This document shows, piece after piece, positions 8,426-20,394 of a stretch of DNA of 64,000 nt. Below the pieces are notes generated by a model. It worked only from the letters and a program-made list of their open reading frames with translations, searched no databases and was not told the origin of the DNA. Made by a program: the position numbers and the translations under genes. The stretch lies in contig NZ_JANBVH010000001.1 in assembly GCF_024273235.1 (NCBI RefSeq), positions 166,796-230,795 of the forward strand. The letters run 5' to 3'. The first letter of the stretch is position 1. Each line of letters starts with the position of its first letter. The DNA comes from Sphingomonas faeni (GTDB taxonomy: Bacteria; Pseudomonadota; Alphaproteobacteria; Sphingomonadales; Sphingomonadaceae).

Positions 8426-9328
8426 ATGGAAAACTTCGCCGTACCCGCCCGCCCGATCGTCGCGCGGATGACCGAGGCCGCCGCCGCAGACCCCGCGCGC
8501 GCCGTCGCGTTCCAGGGTGCGCCAGGCGCGAACAGCCATGTCGCCGCGATCGAGGCGTTCCCGGACGGCCTGCCCCTGCCCTGCTTCGATTTCTCCGACG
8601 CGATCGACGCGGTGAAGGACGGTCGCGCCGACTGCGCGATCATCCCGATCGAGAATTCGCTGCACGGCCGGGTCGCGGACATTCATTTCCTGCTGCCCGA
8701 ATCGGGGCTGGTGATCACCGGCGAGCATTTCCTGCCGATCCGCCATGCGCTGATGGGTGCGGGTCCACGCGACGGCATACGCCAGGCGATGAGCCATCCG
8801 CAGGCGCTGGGCCAGTGCCGGCACTGGCTGAAGGCGCACGGGATCGAGCCGGTGAGCTATCCCGACACGGCTGGGGCTGCGGCGAAGGTGGCGGAACTGG
8901 CCGATCCCGCGATCGCGGCACTGGCTCCGCCTGCCGCCGCGGGGCTGTACGGGCTGGAATTGCTTGCGACCGACATCGCCGATGCGGATCACAACACGAC
9001 GCGGTTCGTGGTGCTGGCGCGCGGCGGCAAGCCGCCCGCGGCGCAGGAGCCGGTCGGCGGCGAATGGATGACGACGCTGATCTTCGAGGTGAAGAACGTC
9101 CCCGCCGCGCTCTACAAGGCGGTTGGCGGGTTCGCGACCAATGGGGTGAACATCACCAAGCTGGAGAGCTATCAGCGCAACGGCAGTTTCTCGGCGACGG
9201 AATTCTATGCGGACGTGGTGGGGAAGCCGGGCGACGCGAACCTCGACCATGCGCTGGAGGAACTGGGGTTCCATTCGAAATGGCTGCGGGTGCTGGGGAC
9301 GTATCGGCAGGCGCGGTCGCGGGGGTGA
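8426..9328 (+). CDS. pheA: prephenate dehydratase
   Basis: 300 residues, monofunctional (no chorismate mutase domain). It converts prephenate to phenylpyruvate in phenylalanine synthesis. The periplasmic-binding-like catalytic part spans about 26-205, with AFQGAPGANSH, PIENSLHGRV and the signature TTRF at 191-194 (catalytic threonine). A C-terminal ACT domain spans about 220-292, containing GVNITKLESYQ where many homologues have ESRP, consistent with a phenylalanine-responsive regulatory site. ATG 8426 gives a short N-terminal extension; ATG 8468 is possible. A palindromic repeat follows about ten bases after the stop. Confidence 0.95.
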   Translation: MENFAVPARPIVARMTEAAAADPARAVAFQGAPGANSHVAAIEAFPDGLPLPCFDFSDAIDAVKDGRADCAIIPIENSLHGRVADIHFLLPESGLVITGEHFLPIRHALMGAGPRDGIRQAMSHPQALGQCRHWLKAHGIEPVSYPDTAGAAAKVAELADPAIAALAPPAAAGLYGLELLATDIADADHNTTRFVVLARGGKPPAAQEPVGGEWMTTLIFEVKNVPAALYKAVGGFATNGVNITKLESYQRNGSFSATEFYADVVGKPGDANLDHALEELGFHSKWLRVLGTYRQARSRG

Positions 9329-9339
9329 CCTTAACTTGC

Positions 9340-9449
9340 GCCCCTCCCTGAAAGGGAGGGGTTGGGGGTGGGTCGGGTTCCGCGGGGCCGAACCGCTGGG
9401 GCTCGATTGGGCCTACCCACCCCCGGCCCCTCCCTTTCAGGGAGGGGGG
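9340..9449. repeat. palindromic intergenic element, family B
   Basis: CCCCTCCCTGAAAGGGAGGGG at the left, CCCCTCCCTTTCAGGGAGGGG at the right, and an inner pair GGGGGTGGGT / ACCCACCCCC. It lies between the convergent pheA and histidine kinase genes and ends four bases before the kinase stop. Near-identical copies are at 29007-29116 and 45257-45366. Confidence 0.88.
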
Positions 9450-9453
9450 AAGA

Positions 9454-10851
9454 TCAGTTCGCGGCGGGCAACCTGAGGCGCACGAGTAGGCCGCCTAGGT
9501 CTTCGCTCTCCTCCAGCGCTACCGTGCCCTCGTATATCTCCGCGACGTCCCGCACGATCGCCAACCCCAAGCCGGTCCCGGGCTTCCCCGTATCGAGCCG
9601 CACGCCGCGATCGAAGATGCGGACGCGTTCCTCTTCCGGGATGCCGACGCCGTCGTCCTCGACCAGGAACTCGACGAAGCCCGATTGCGCGCCGACCGTG
9701 ACGAACACGCTGCCCCCACCATATTTCGCGGCGTTCTCGATCAGATTGCCGAGCATCTCGTCGAGATCCTGCCGCTCGACATGGACCTGCAACCCGCGCG
9801 GGCCGGTGACGTCGATCCGGACGTGGCGGTACAGTCGCCCGACCGCGCGCTCGACCGATTCGAGGCTGGGCCAGACGTCGGCGCGACTGTGCGCGGACCC
9901 GCGGCGGCCGACTGCACGCGCCCGCGCCAGGTGGTGGTCCACTTGCCGGCGCATCGTCCGGGCTTCCCGGATCACGGTATCGGCAAGGTCGTCGGACTGC
10001 GCGGTGGCGGCGTTCATGATCACCGTCAGCGGCGTCTTCAGCGCATGCGCGAGGTTGCCGGCGTGACGGCGCGCTTCCTCGGCCTGACGCTCGTTGTGCT
10101 CGATCAGCGCGTTCAGTTCCTCGACCATCGGCGCGACCTCGACCGGCATCGCGCTCGACACGCGGTTCGACTGGCCGGCGCGCATCCGGGCGATCTCCTC
10201 GCGTACCCGGCGCAGCGGCCAGAGCCCGTAGAAGGTCTGGAGCGCCGCCAGGATAATCAGTCCTAGACCCAGCAGCGCGAAGCTGCGGACGAGCGTGCGG
10301 CGCAACGTCTGGATCTGCGCATCGAGCCCGTCGCGGCTCTGCGCAACCTGGAACCGCCAATGCACCTTGGAGCCGGGGATGACCGCATCGCGCTCGACGA
10401 TCCGCAGCTTCTCGTCGGGAAACTGCGTGCTGTCGTAGAAATGCGCGTTGCGATCGTCGTGCGGGCTGCCGAACGCGAGCTTGCGATCCCAGAGCGACCG
10501 CGACGGGAAGTCCTCGCGCCCCTTGCCCGACACCTGCCAGTAGAGCCCGGAATAGGGCTCGACGAAACGCTGGTCGGCCGCGGCATCGCGCGAGAAGATC
10601 ACCTCGCCCTCCGGTCCGATCTCGGCCGAGTTCAGGAGCGAGCGGAGGACATATTCGAGCTGGTCGTCGAAATTGCGCGTCACCGCCTGGCTCAGCACGC
10701 GGTCGAGCGCGAACCCGCCGCCGCTGAGCAGCACGACGATCCACACCGCCGCGATCAGGATCATTCGCCGCGACAGCGAACCCTTCACGGCCGCCGGTAC
10801 GCGGAGCGGCGTCTCGGCGGTCGGGGGGGCAGATATCGGAGCGCTGTCCAT
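9454..10851 (-). CDS. sensor histidine kinase (PhoQ/FeuQ-like)
   Basis: 465 residues. Membrane segment 1 at about 30-50, a periplasmic sensor of about 140 residues, segment 2 at 190-208, a HAMP-like linker, then the phosphoacceptor H269 in NLAHALKTPL and an ATPase domain with NLIENAAKYG and GTGLGLAIVRD. The HALKTPL box is characteristic of the PhoQ/FeuQ group. It lies 11 bp downstream of its response regulator, an obvious pair. ATG 10851 was chosen because it follows the regulator stop directly; the frame is open further upstream but overlaps the regulator in a different frame. The signal sensed is unknown; divalent cations or envelope stress would fit the family. Confidence 0.92.
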   Translation of the reverse strand: MDSAPISAPPTAETPLRVPAAVKGSLSRRMILIAAVWIVVLLSGGGFALDRVLSQAVTRNFDDQLEYVLRSLLNSAEIGPEGEVIFSRDAAADQRFVEPYSGLYWQVSGKGREDFPSRSLWDRKLAFGSPHDDRNAHFYDSTQFPDEKLRIVERDAVIPGSKVHWRFQVAQSRDGLDAQIQTLRRTLVRSFALLGLGLIILAALQTFYGLWPLRRVREEIARMRAGQSNRVSSAMPVEVAPMVEELNALIEHNERQAEEARRHAGNLAHALKTPLTVIMNAATAQSDDLADTVIREARTMRRQVDHHLARARAVGRRGSAHSRADVWPSLESVERAVGRLYRHVRIDVTGPRGLQVHVERQDLDEMLGNLIENAAKYGGGSVFVTVGAQSGFVEFLVEDDGVGIPEEERVRIFDRGVRLDTGKPGTGLGLAIVRDVAEIYEGTVALEESEDLGGLLVRLRLPAAN

Positions 10852-10862
10852 GACCGGACCGA

Positions 10863-11528
10863 TCAGGCGTCCGGATCTTCGAGGCTGTAGCCGAGGCCGC
10901 GGATCGTCGTGATCACGTCCTGGCCGAGCTTCTTGCGGATGCGCGTCACGAACACCTCGATCGTGTTCGAATCGCGATCGAAATCCTGGTCGTAGATATG
11001 CTCGATCAATTCGGTACGGCTGACGACCTTGCCCTTGTGATGGAGCAGGTAGCTCAGCAGCTTGTACTCCTGCGCGGTCAGCTTCACCGGTTCGCCGGCG
11101 CGCGTGACCTTGCCGCTGCGCGTGTCGAGGCGGATGTCGCCTGCGGTCAGCTCGGACGAGGCGTTGCCCGACGCGCGGCGGATCAGCGCGCGCAGGCGGG
11201 CGATCAGTTCCTCGCTCTGGAACGGCTTGGCGACGTAATCGTCCGCGCCTGCATCGAGCCCGGCGACCTTGTCGGACCAGCTGTCGCGTGCGGTCAGGAC
11301 CAGCACGGGCATCGTCTTCCCCTCCTTGCGCCAGCGATCGAGCACGGTCAGCCCGTCGATCTCCGGCAGGCCGAGATCGAGCACGACCGCGTCGTAATTC
11401 TCGGTCGAGCCGAGGAAATGCCCCTCCTCGCCATCGACCGCGAGATCGATCGCATAGCCGGCCCCCTCGAGGGTATTCTTCAATTGCTGGCCGAGATTCG
11501 GCTCGTCCTCGACGATCAGAACGCGCAT
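10863..11528 (-). CDS. OmpR/PhoP-family response regulator
   Basis: 221 residues: a receiver domain (1-118; acidic pocket E7/D8, phosphoacceptor D51 in VVLDLGLPEIDG, conserved K in ADDYVAKPF) and a winged-helix DNA-binding domain (about 127-218, TIEVFVTRIRKKLG and TIRGLGYSL). It is the middle gene of a three-gene operon: a PepSY protein 23 bp upstream and the kinase 11 bp downstream. This arrangement and its sequence resemble FeuP/PhoP regulators of alphaproteobacteria; target genes are unknown. Confidence 0.94.
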   Translation of the reverse strand: MRVLIVEDEPNLGQQLKNTLEGAGYAIDLAVDGEEGHFLGSTENYDAVVLDLGLPEIDGLTVLDRWRKEGKTMPVLVLTARDSWSDKVAGLDAGADDYVAKPFQSEELIARLRALIRRASGNASSELTAGDIRLDTRSGKVTRAGEPVKLTAQEYKLLSYLLHHKGKVVSRTELIEHIYDQDFDRDSNTIEVFVTRIRKKLGQDVITTIRGLGYSLEDPDA

Positions 11529-11551
11529 GATAGTCCTCTCGATTGGGGGTT

Positions 11552-11866
11552 TCAGCGACCCGTGCGGCCGACGATCTGGCCGTTGCGGCCATCGACGTCG
11601 ACCCAGATGACGGTTCCATCGCGCAGGAATTTCAGCGTGTAAATGGCGCTGCCCGAATCATAGTCCGAGCCGAGATACTGCGCGCCCTTCATCGTCGGGA
11701 TCACGCGCGATTCGATCTCGCGCAAAGACGGTGCGCCCGTCCTGCGCGCCTGCAACGCCGACATCTGATCGCTGCGACGCTGCGGGGGGTCCCCCACCAG
11801 CATCGGTGCGGCACCCATCATTAAAGGCGCCGCGGCCAAGGTCGCAAGGAAAAGCAACATCTTCAT
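11552..11866 (-). CDS. exported PepSY-domain small protein
   Basis: 104 residues with a signal peptide (MKMLLFLATLAAAPLMMGA) and one PepSY-like domain (SLREIESRVIPTMKGAQYLGSDY ... YTLKFLRDGTVIWVDVDGRNGQIVG). PepSY domains are periplasmic modules often proposed to inhibit proteases or modulate sensors. As the first gene of the regulator/kinase operon it could act on the periplasmic sensor domain of the kinase; this is inferred from position only. ATG 11866 was chosen to give a proper signal peptide; ATG 11860 would also do. Confidence 0.8.
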   Translation of the reverse strand: MKMLLFLATLAAAPLMMGAAPMLVGDPPQRRSDQMSALQARRTGAPSLREIESRVIPTMKGAQYLGSDYDSGSAIYTLKFLRDGTVIWVDVDGRNGQIVGRTGR

Positions 11867-11987
11867 GGCCGTGGCATAGGCCTCCCGCATTGAACAGCCT
11901 GTGAATGATCGCGACAGGCGCCCGGCAGCACGAAGCACGCGAGGTGTAACTTGCCTGCATCACTTCGCCCCCCTACGTGGCGCGGAC

Positions 11988-13769
<1,782 letters not shown>

Positions 13770-13809
13770 TCGGAATGCAACACCTCTGAATTACACGCAA
13801 ATCCCGGCA

Positions 13810-13834
13810 GGAACGATTTGACATATATTGCGTT
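13810..13834 (+). promoter_or_regulatory. candidate EcfG (general stress response) promoter
   Basis: GGAAC at 13810-13814, a 16-base spacer and CGTT at 13831-13834, exactly the GGAAC-N16/17-CGTT consensus of alphaproteobacterial EcfG sigma factors. The predicted transcript would start about 30 bases before the ATG of the small exported protein at 13871. An overlapping TTGACA has no good -10 at proper spacing. Confidence 0.6.
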
Positions 13835-13870
13835 GCGATACATTGGCGTAGTTTAACTCTGGAGACTATT

Positions 13871-14101
13871 ATGAAGCTCAAGGCTCTTACCGGCGGCGCA
13901 CTCGCGATCGCAATGATGACCACTTCGGTTGCTGCGTCGGCTGCTCCTGCAGCTGCAGCACCTGTTCGCGCCGGTTCGGTGACGAACAACAAGAGCGACC
14001 TCGCAGGCGGCGGCGGCATCTTCGCGATCCTGATCGCAGCTGGCGTTGCAGCGATCGGCGTTATCGCGATCGTCAAGGACGACGATTCGGACAGCAACTG
14101 A
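13871..14101 (+). CDS. small exported protein with C-terminal membrane segment
   Basis: 76 residues, no known family recognised. An Ala-rich signal peptide (about 1-25) is followed by a short hydrophilic linker, a Gly-rich start of a hydrophobic segment (IFAILIAAGVAAIGVIAIV, about 48-67) and a very acidic tail (KDDDSDSN). It probably sits in the inner membrane. A ribosome-binding site (CTGGAGA) precedes the ATG. The upstream EcfG-type promoter motif suggests stress or stationary-phase induction. A strong hairpin follows the stop. Confidence 0.75.
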   Translation: MKLKALTGGALAIAMMTTSVAASAAPAAAAPVRAGSVTNNKSDLAGGGGIFAILIAAGVAAIGVIAIVKDDDSDSN

Positions 14102-14108
14102 TGTTGCC

Positions 14109-14132
14109 GGGCCGGCGCCTCGGCGTCGGCCC
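14109..14132 (+). terminator. hairpin after the small exported protein
   Basis: GGGCCGGCGCC and GGCGTCGGCCC pair over about nine to eleven positions with one G-U pair, seven bases after the stop codon, followed by ACCCGTTT. It lies between convergent genes. Confidence 0.5.
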
Positions 14133-14144
14133 ACCCGTTTCGGG

Positions 14145-14948
14145 CTAGAGCGCCTTTCCGGCTCGCCCCGCAAGATTGACGATATATTGCCACGCCACGC
14201 GCCCCGATCGGCTGCCGCGTCGTGTCGCCCAACCGATGGCCTCGCCCGGTTCGAAACTCAGATCATGTACCGCCGCATAGGCTGCGACGATCGCCAGATA
14301 CCCATCCTGATCCAGCGCATGAAAGCCAAGGCTGAGGCCGAATCGATCGGCCAGCGCCAGATGGTCGTCCGCTGAATCGCGCGGATTGATCGCGCTTTCC
14401 TGTTCGGCGATGTCGCGCGGCGCGAGATGCCGGCGGTTCGCGGTCACCAGCAATCGCACATTGGCGGGTCTGGGCTCCGCCCCCCCTTCCAGCACGGATC
14501 GCAGCGCCCGCGCCTCGGCCGGCACCTCGAACCCCAGGTCGTCGACGAACAGCGCAAAGGCACGATCGACCGGGGCCAAGGTCGCGAACAGGGTCGACAG
14601 CTCGGCAAGGTCCGAAATCTCGACAAGCGCGAGGTCGCTACCGCCCTGCTGCACTGCCGCGACGGCACTCTTCACGAGCGCCGACTTGCCGGTCCCCCGC
14701 GCGCCCCACAAAAGAACGTCCTGCGCGGCGTGGCCCTTTGCGAGGCGGTCGAGATTCGCCAGCAACGCCGCCTTCTGCCGATCGACCCCGACCAGCGTCG
14801 CGAGCGGTAGCGGCGCAAAGCCGCGCGCCGGACTCAATGTGCCGTTCCGCCAGACATAGGCCGGATGCGCGAGCGGGTCGGCAGCAGGCGGCGGTGGCGG
14901 CGAAAGGCGTTCGAGCGCGGCGGCGATACGGTCGAGGGGGTCGGTCAT
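14145..14948 (-). CDS. DUF815 family AAA ATPase
   Basis: 267 residues. A P-loop ATPase with Walker A GARGTGKS at 82-89 and a Walker B-like FVDDLGFE; VTANRRHLAPRD and the DRFGLSLGFHALDQD stretch are typical of DUF815 proteins. The molecular role of the family is not established. The N-terminal 40 residues are Pro/Ala-rich. It ends 12 bases from the hairpin of the convergent small gene and starts about 40 bases from the end of the TPR gene, so it may be the last gene of the PEP-CTERM regulatory unit or independent. Confidence 0.88.
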   Translation of the reverse strand: MTDPLDRIAAALERLSPPPPPAADPLAHPAYVWRNGTLSPARGFAPLPLATLVGVDRQKAALLANLDRLAKGHAAQDVLLWGARGTGKSALVKSAVAAVQQGGSDLALVEISDLAELSTLFATLAPVDRAFALFVDDLGFEVPAEARALRSVLEGGAEPRPANVRLLVTANRRHLAPRDIAEQESAINPRDSADDHLALADRFGLSLGFHALDQDGYLAIVAAYAAVHDLSFEPGEAIGWATRRGSRSGRVAWQYIVNLAGRAGKAL

Positions 14949-14987
14949 CGCTCGCTCTTGGCGTTACGATCCCGCCGAAACAAGCAT

Positions 14988-16980
14988 TCAGCGGAGCTGG
15001 CGGAGATGTCCGGCGATCGCCGCGTCGGCAGGGGCGAGTCGCACGGCCTTGGCCAGAAGCTGCCGTGCACCCGCGATATCGCCATTCGCGGCCAGCGCGA
15101 CGCCGTACGCATCGCTGGCGGTCGCGCTCATCGGCAGGAGCCGATATGCCGCCTGCCCATAGCGAACCGCGATGGCACCGTCGTCGCTACCCGCATAGGC
15201 GAGCGCTAAGTCGATCAACACGCCGCCGTCGCGATTCCCCACGCGACGACGCACGCCTTCCAGCGTCTCGATCGCCGAATCCCAATCGCCCGAGGCGACC
15301 TGCCAATGGCCGAGCAACCGCTGACCGGTGAGGCTTTGCGGGTTTTGCGACAGATACAGGGCGAGCGACGCGGCGGCGTCGTTCGCGCGCCCTGCTCGAC
15401 CGAGGGCATCGACAAGCCGCAACATCGTCGGCTCGTCGAACGAAAGGTCGGCGGCGCGTGCATATGATCCCGCCGCCTCGCCGTACCGCCCCGCAGCGGC
15501 CAGCGCGTCGCCGAGTGCGAGTTGAGCGGCGGGCGCGCCCGGGCCTGCCGCGACGAGGCCGCGTGCGCGGGCGATCGCGCCTGCGGTATCGCCGCTGGCG
15601 ATCTGGGAACGGATCACGCCGAGCACATAGGTCGGGTCACCCCGTGCCGTAGCGGCCTCCGCCAACAGCCCACCGATCGCGGCATCGGTGGCGAATACGG
15701 CCGCCGGCGCCACCGGGCCGGCGGCCGCGCGATCGAGAAACGTCGCGGCCGATCCCCAATCCCCCGCTGCTTCGAAGGCGCGCGCGATCAGCGTCAGCGA
15801 ATAGCTGTCGGCATCGGCGCGCGTGCCGATCGGGCGCAGGGTGTCGAGCACGCCGCGCGCGTCTCCAGACCGAAGCAGCGCCGCGGCGAGCAACCGTCGC
15901 GCCACGATGTTGAGCGGTTGCTGCGCGACGAGCCGCCGCCAGGTCATCGCAGCCAGTTCGAACTTGCCTTGCGCATAGTCGAGACTACCCGACAGCAGCA
16001 GTGTCCCCGGCAGTCCCCTGACCGCATTGCCGCTACGCTGGAGCAGCGAGCGGGCGAGATCGATCCGTCCCGCGCGTACGGCGAGCACGGCCTGCAGATA
16101 CAGCGCCTGCGGACTGCCGGGCCGCGCCAGCAATGCCGCACGCGTCGCCGCGAGCATGTCGACATTGCGTCCGGCATCGCCGAGCGTCGCGGCGTATTCG
16201 ATCAGCGCCGGGTGATAATAGGCGTCGCGCTGCAGCGCCGCCTCGAACCATGGCAGCGCGGCGATCAGGCCGTAACGGCTGCGAACCACCTCGCCCTGCA
16301 AGGTCAGCGCGGCGGGATCGTGCGGCGCCGATGCCACTGCCCTAGTTGCCGCGACCGCTGCGCCGCCGACATCGCCCGCAATCAGGCGGAGGCGTCCGAG
16401 ATCGGTCCACGCCGCCGCATCGGTGGGCGTACGAGCGAGCAGCGCCTCGAGCCCGGCCCGCGCCTCGACGATCTTCCCTTGCGCGGCATAGGCGCGTGCG
16501 GCGATGCGGGTCGCATAGTCGGCATAGCGCGGCGACGCCTCCGCGACCTCGTCGAGCGCACCGTCGGGATCGCCCTGCAACAAACGGGCATGCGCCTGGA
16601 GCTGGTGCAGGCGATCGGCTGGCATCCCGGCATCCTCCGCGCGCGTCAGTTCGGCCTCCGCAGCCAGCCCGTCGCCGAGTTCGAGATGCGCACGTGCGAG
16701 CACCGCATGCGCGATCGCCCAGGTTGGCGCGGCGGTGATCGCGGCCTGCGCGTTGGTCCGCGCGGCGCTGTAGTTTCCGGCGTCCAGCGTCGCCAGGCTG
16801 TCGGCGAGCGACCGACGCGCATCGGGCCGCGGCGCGCGCATCGCAAGCGCGATGCCGATCCCGACGACGACGAGACACAACACGCAGATCGCCAGCAGGC
16901 GCACACGCTCGCCGGGAATCACCGCCGGCAATTTCAGCCACCGCCGTCGCCTGCGCCGTCGCAGCATCGGATAGGTCGGG

Positions 16981-16988
<8 letters not shown>
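14988..16988 (-). CDS. TPR protein of the PEP-CTERM/exopolysaccharide locus (PrsT-like)
   Basis: 666 residues. A basic N-terminus (a run of Arg at 10-16) precedes one membrane segment (about 31-50). The rest is Ala-rich helical repeats of the TPR type throughout (for example ALAALDAGNY-like, AAWTDLGRLRLIAGD, ARQLLAKAVRLAPADA). The protein would be anchored in the inner membrane facing the periplasm. Its place directly after prsR (8-bp overlap) matches the PrsT position in PEP-CTERM loci; PrsT proteins are usually somewhat longer, so the name is tentative. A role in assembly or secretion of exopolysaccharide or sorted proteins is inferred from context. Confidence 0.75.
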
Positions 16989-18335
<1,347 letters not shown>

Positions 18336-18339
<4 letters not shown>

Positions 18340-20375
18340 GCCGCCGCCTCCAGCGAAAGCACGGCGGGAAGCAGGATGCGGAAGCGCGTGCCCTCGCCCT
18401 CGCGGCTGACGACCTCGAGCGCGCCGCCCATCGCGTGCACCAATTGTCGCGCCTCGAACGCGCCGATGCCGAACCCCGCGGGCTTGGACGACACGAACGG
18501 GCGGAAGAGCTGGTCGCGGACGAAGCCGGGCGTCATGCCGCAGCCGTGATCGATGACGTCGATCGCCACCCGGTCGCCGATCGTTTCCACCGACAGCAGG
18601 ACCGGATCGTCCGCGCCACTGGCCTCGATCGCGTTCTGGACGAGCTGGCCGAGGACCTGTTCGAGGCGAGCGGCATGGCCCAGCGCGCTGGCTGCGCCAC
18701 CGCGCATTACGATCGGGTGCTGGGCCCGGCGGGCAGTCGCGACACGCGCGACGATCGCGGTCACGTCGAGCGGCTGGAGTGGCTCGCCGCGGACGGGGCC
18801 GTGCTGCGAAAGGCGGGCGAGCAGCGCGTTCATGCGATCGGACGAGTCCTTGAGGGTCGCGACCATGTCGACGCGGAAATCGGGGTTGTCGGCATGGCGT
18901 TCGGCGTTGCGCGCCACGAGCGTCAGCTGGCTGACGAGGTTCTTGATGTCGTGAAGGATGAACGCGAAGCGGCGGTTGAACTCGTCGAACCGCGCCGCAT
19001 CCGCCAGCGCCGCATGCGCGCGATCCTCCGCGAGATAGCTTGCCGCCTGCCGCCCGGCGACCCGAAGCAGGTCGAAATCCTCCCAGTCGAGCGCCCGGTC
19101 GACCGGCGGGCGAGCCAGCACGATCGCACCGACCAGCGCGCCGCCATGGACCAGCGGGACGATCGCCCAGGCTTCGGGGCTTTCCTGGAGCCACGCGGGT
19201 ACGCTCGCCAGGTCTTCGGCGGATGCGGTGCCCGCGCGGACCGGGTCGAGCTCGACGATCCGGGCGTCGCGCGCGAGGTAAGCGGCAAGCGCGTCGTCAA
19301 GCGGTCCATCGGCCGTTCCGAGCCAGTTCCACGCCGTGCCAAGCCCCAGCGACGTGCCATCGGCCACCAGCAACAGGCCGCCGGGCGAGTCGGTCAGGTC
19401 GGCGATCGACTTCACCACGCGGATATCGAGCGTCTCGGCACCGACGCCCGGCCTGCCGAGCGTATCGGTGAAACGCTGCCACTCGGCGCGGTAGTCATAG
19501 CGGTGACGGAAGAGGTGCTTGGCGATCTTCACCTTGGTCCAGGCGCGCAGCCACGGCGTCGACAGCAGCGCCAATATGCTCGCGGTCGCACCGAACACGA
19601 TCGCGGTCTGCACGGTGCGCGCATGCTGCCCGGCATAGCCGGCGGCGATGCTGGTCGCGAGCGCGGTAATGCCGGCGTAGAGTATGAGCGCGACCGCCGA
19701 CAGCGCGCGCACCGCGATCGGGCGCGACAATGCCAGCGTCCAGTCGCCGCTGCGGTGCACGCCGACCGCGAGCAGCACCGCGACACCGCTCATCACGACG
19801 CCGCGCGCGACGATCGTGGCGATGGTCCAGCGCGCGTCGAAATAGACCGAGGCCGAGACGACAAGGTCAGCGGCCCACATCGCGGCAAGCGCCAGCACGG
19901 CCAGCCGGATGCCGCCGCGCGAGGCCGGGGCCGCTTGATAGAGGTGATGGACCAGCACGAGGCCGCTGACGGCGCCCATCATCCGCAGCAGGGTCCGTGC
20001 CGATGCCAGTGCAGCCAGCGCGTCGGCATCCAGCGCCATCTGCTCGACGATCGCCAGCAGGGCGGCGGTACCGGCGAGCGCCATGACCACGAAATAGACG
20101 GCACTCAGCGCATGATTGCTCGCCCGATCACGTCGGACCAGCGCGAGCATGAAGCCGAGCCAGGCGATGTCGCGCACGCTGGCGGCGATCCGCGTCGCGA
20201 CGTCGCGCGAGTCGATCCCGGCGACTGCGAGCGCCCACAGGCTGGTCGTCGCCAGTGCGACCACGAGCGCGGCATGCGGCCAATGCCCGCCGGGCTGCCG
20301 CAATTGCGCCAGCGCCAGCGCGCCGAACAGCAGCGCCGCGAGCGCGTGGCTCCACAGCACCAGCGTCGTGATCAT
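18336..20375 (-). CDS. prsK: PEP-CTERM system histidine kinase PrsK
   Basis: 679 residues. The N-terminal 275 residues hold about nine hydrophobic helices. A GAF-like domain follows (about 310-450), then the phosphoacceptor H475 in FILHDIKNLVSQLTLVARNA and a C-terminal ATPase domain (LVQNAIEAS, DHGCGM, GFGIGAFEARQLV). This layout and the HDIKN box are those of PrsK (TIGR02916-like). It is co-transcribed with prsR (ATGA overlap), and the sugar transferase gene ends 19 bases upstream of its start. The signal is unknown. Confidence 0.92.
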
Positions 20376-20394
20376 GCCATGACCAGGGCGGCGA

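Noticed and set aside
9454..11619. A 721-codon minus-strand frame that could be read as a regulator-kinase fusion
   Set aside because: Its first half is the response regulator region in the wrong frame and reads as Arg-rich nonsense; the regulator itself is intact at 10863-11528 in another frame.
13816..13850. TTGACA as sigma-70 -35 for the small exported protein
   Set aside because: No TATAAT-like -10 at 16-18 bp; the overlapping GGAAC-N16-CGTT is a better explanation.
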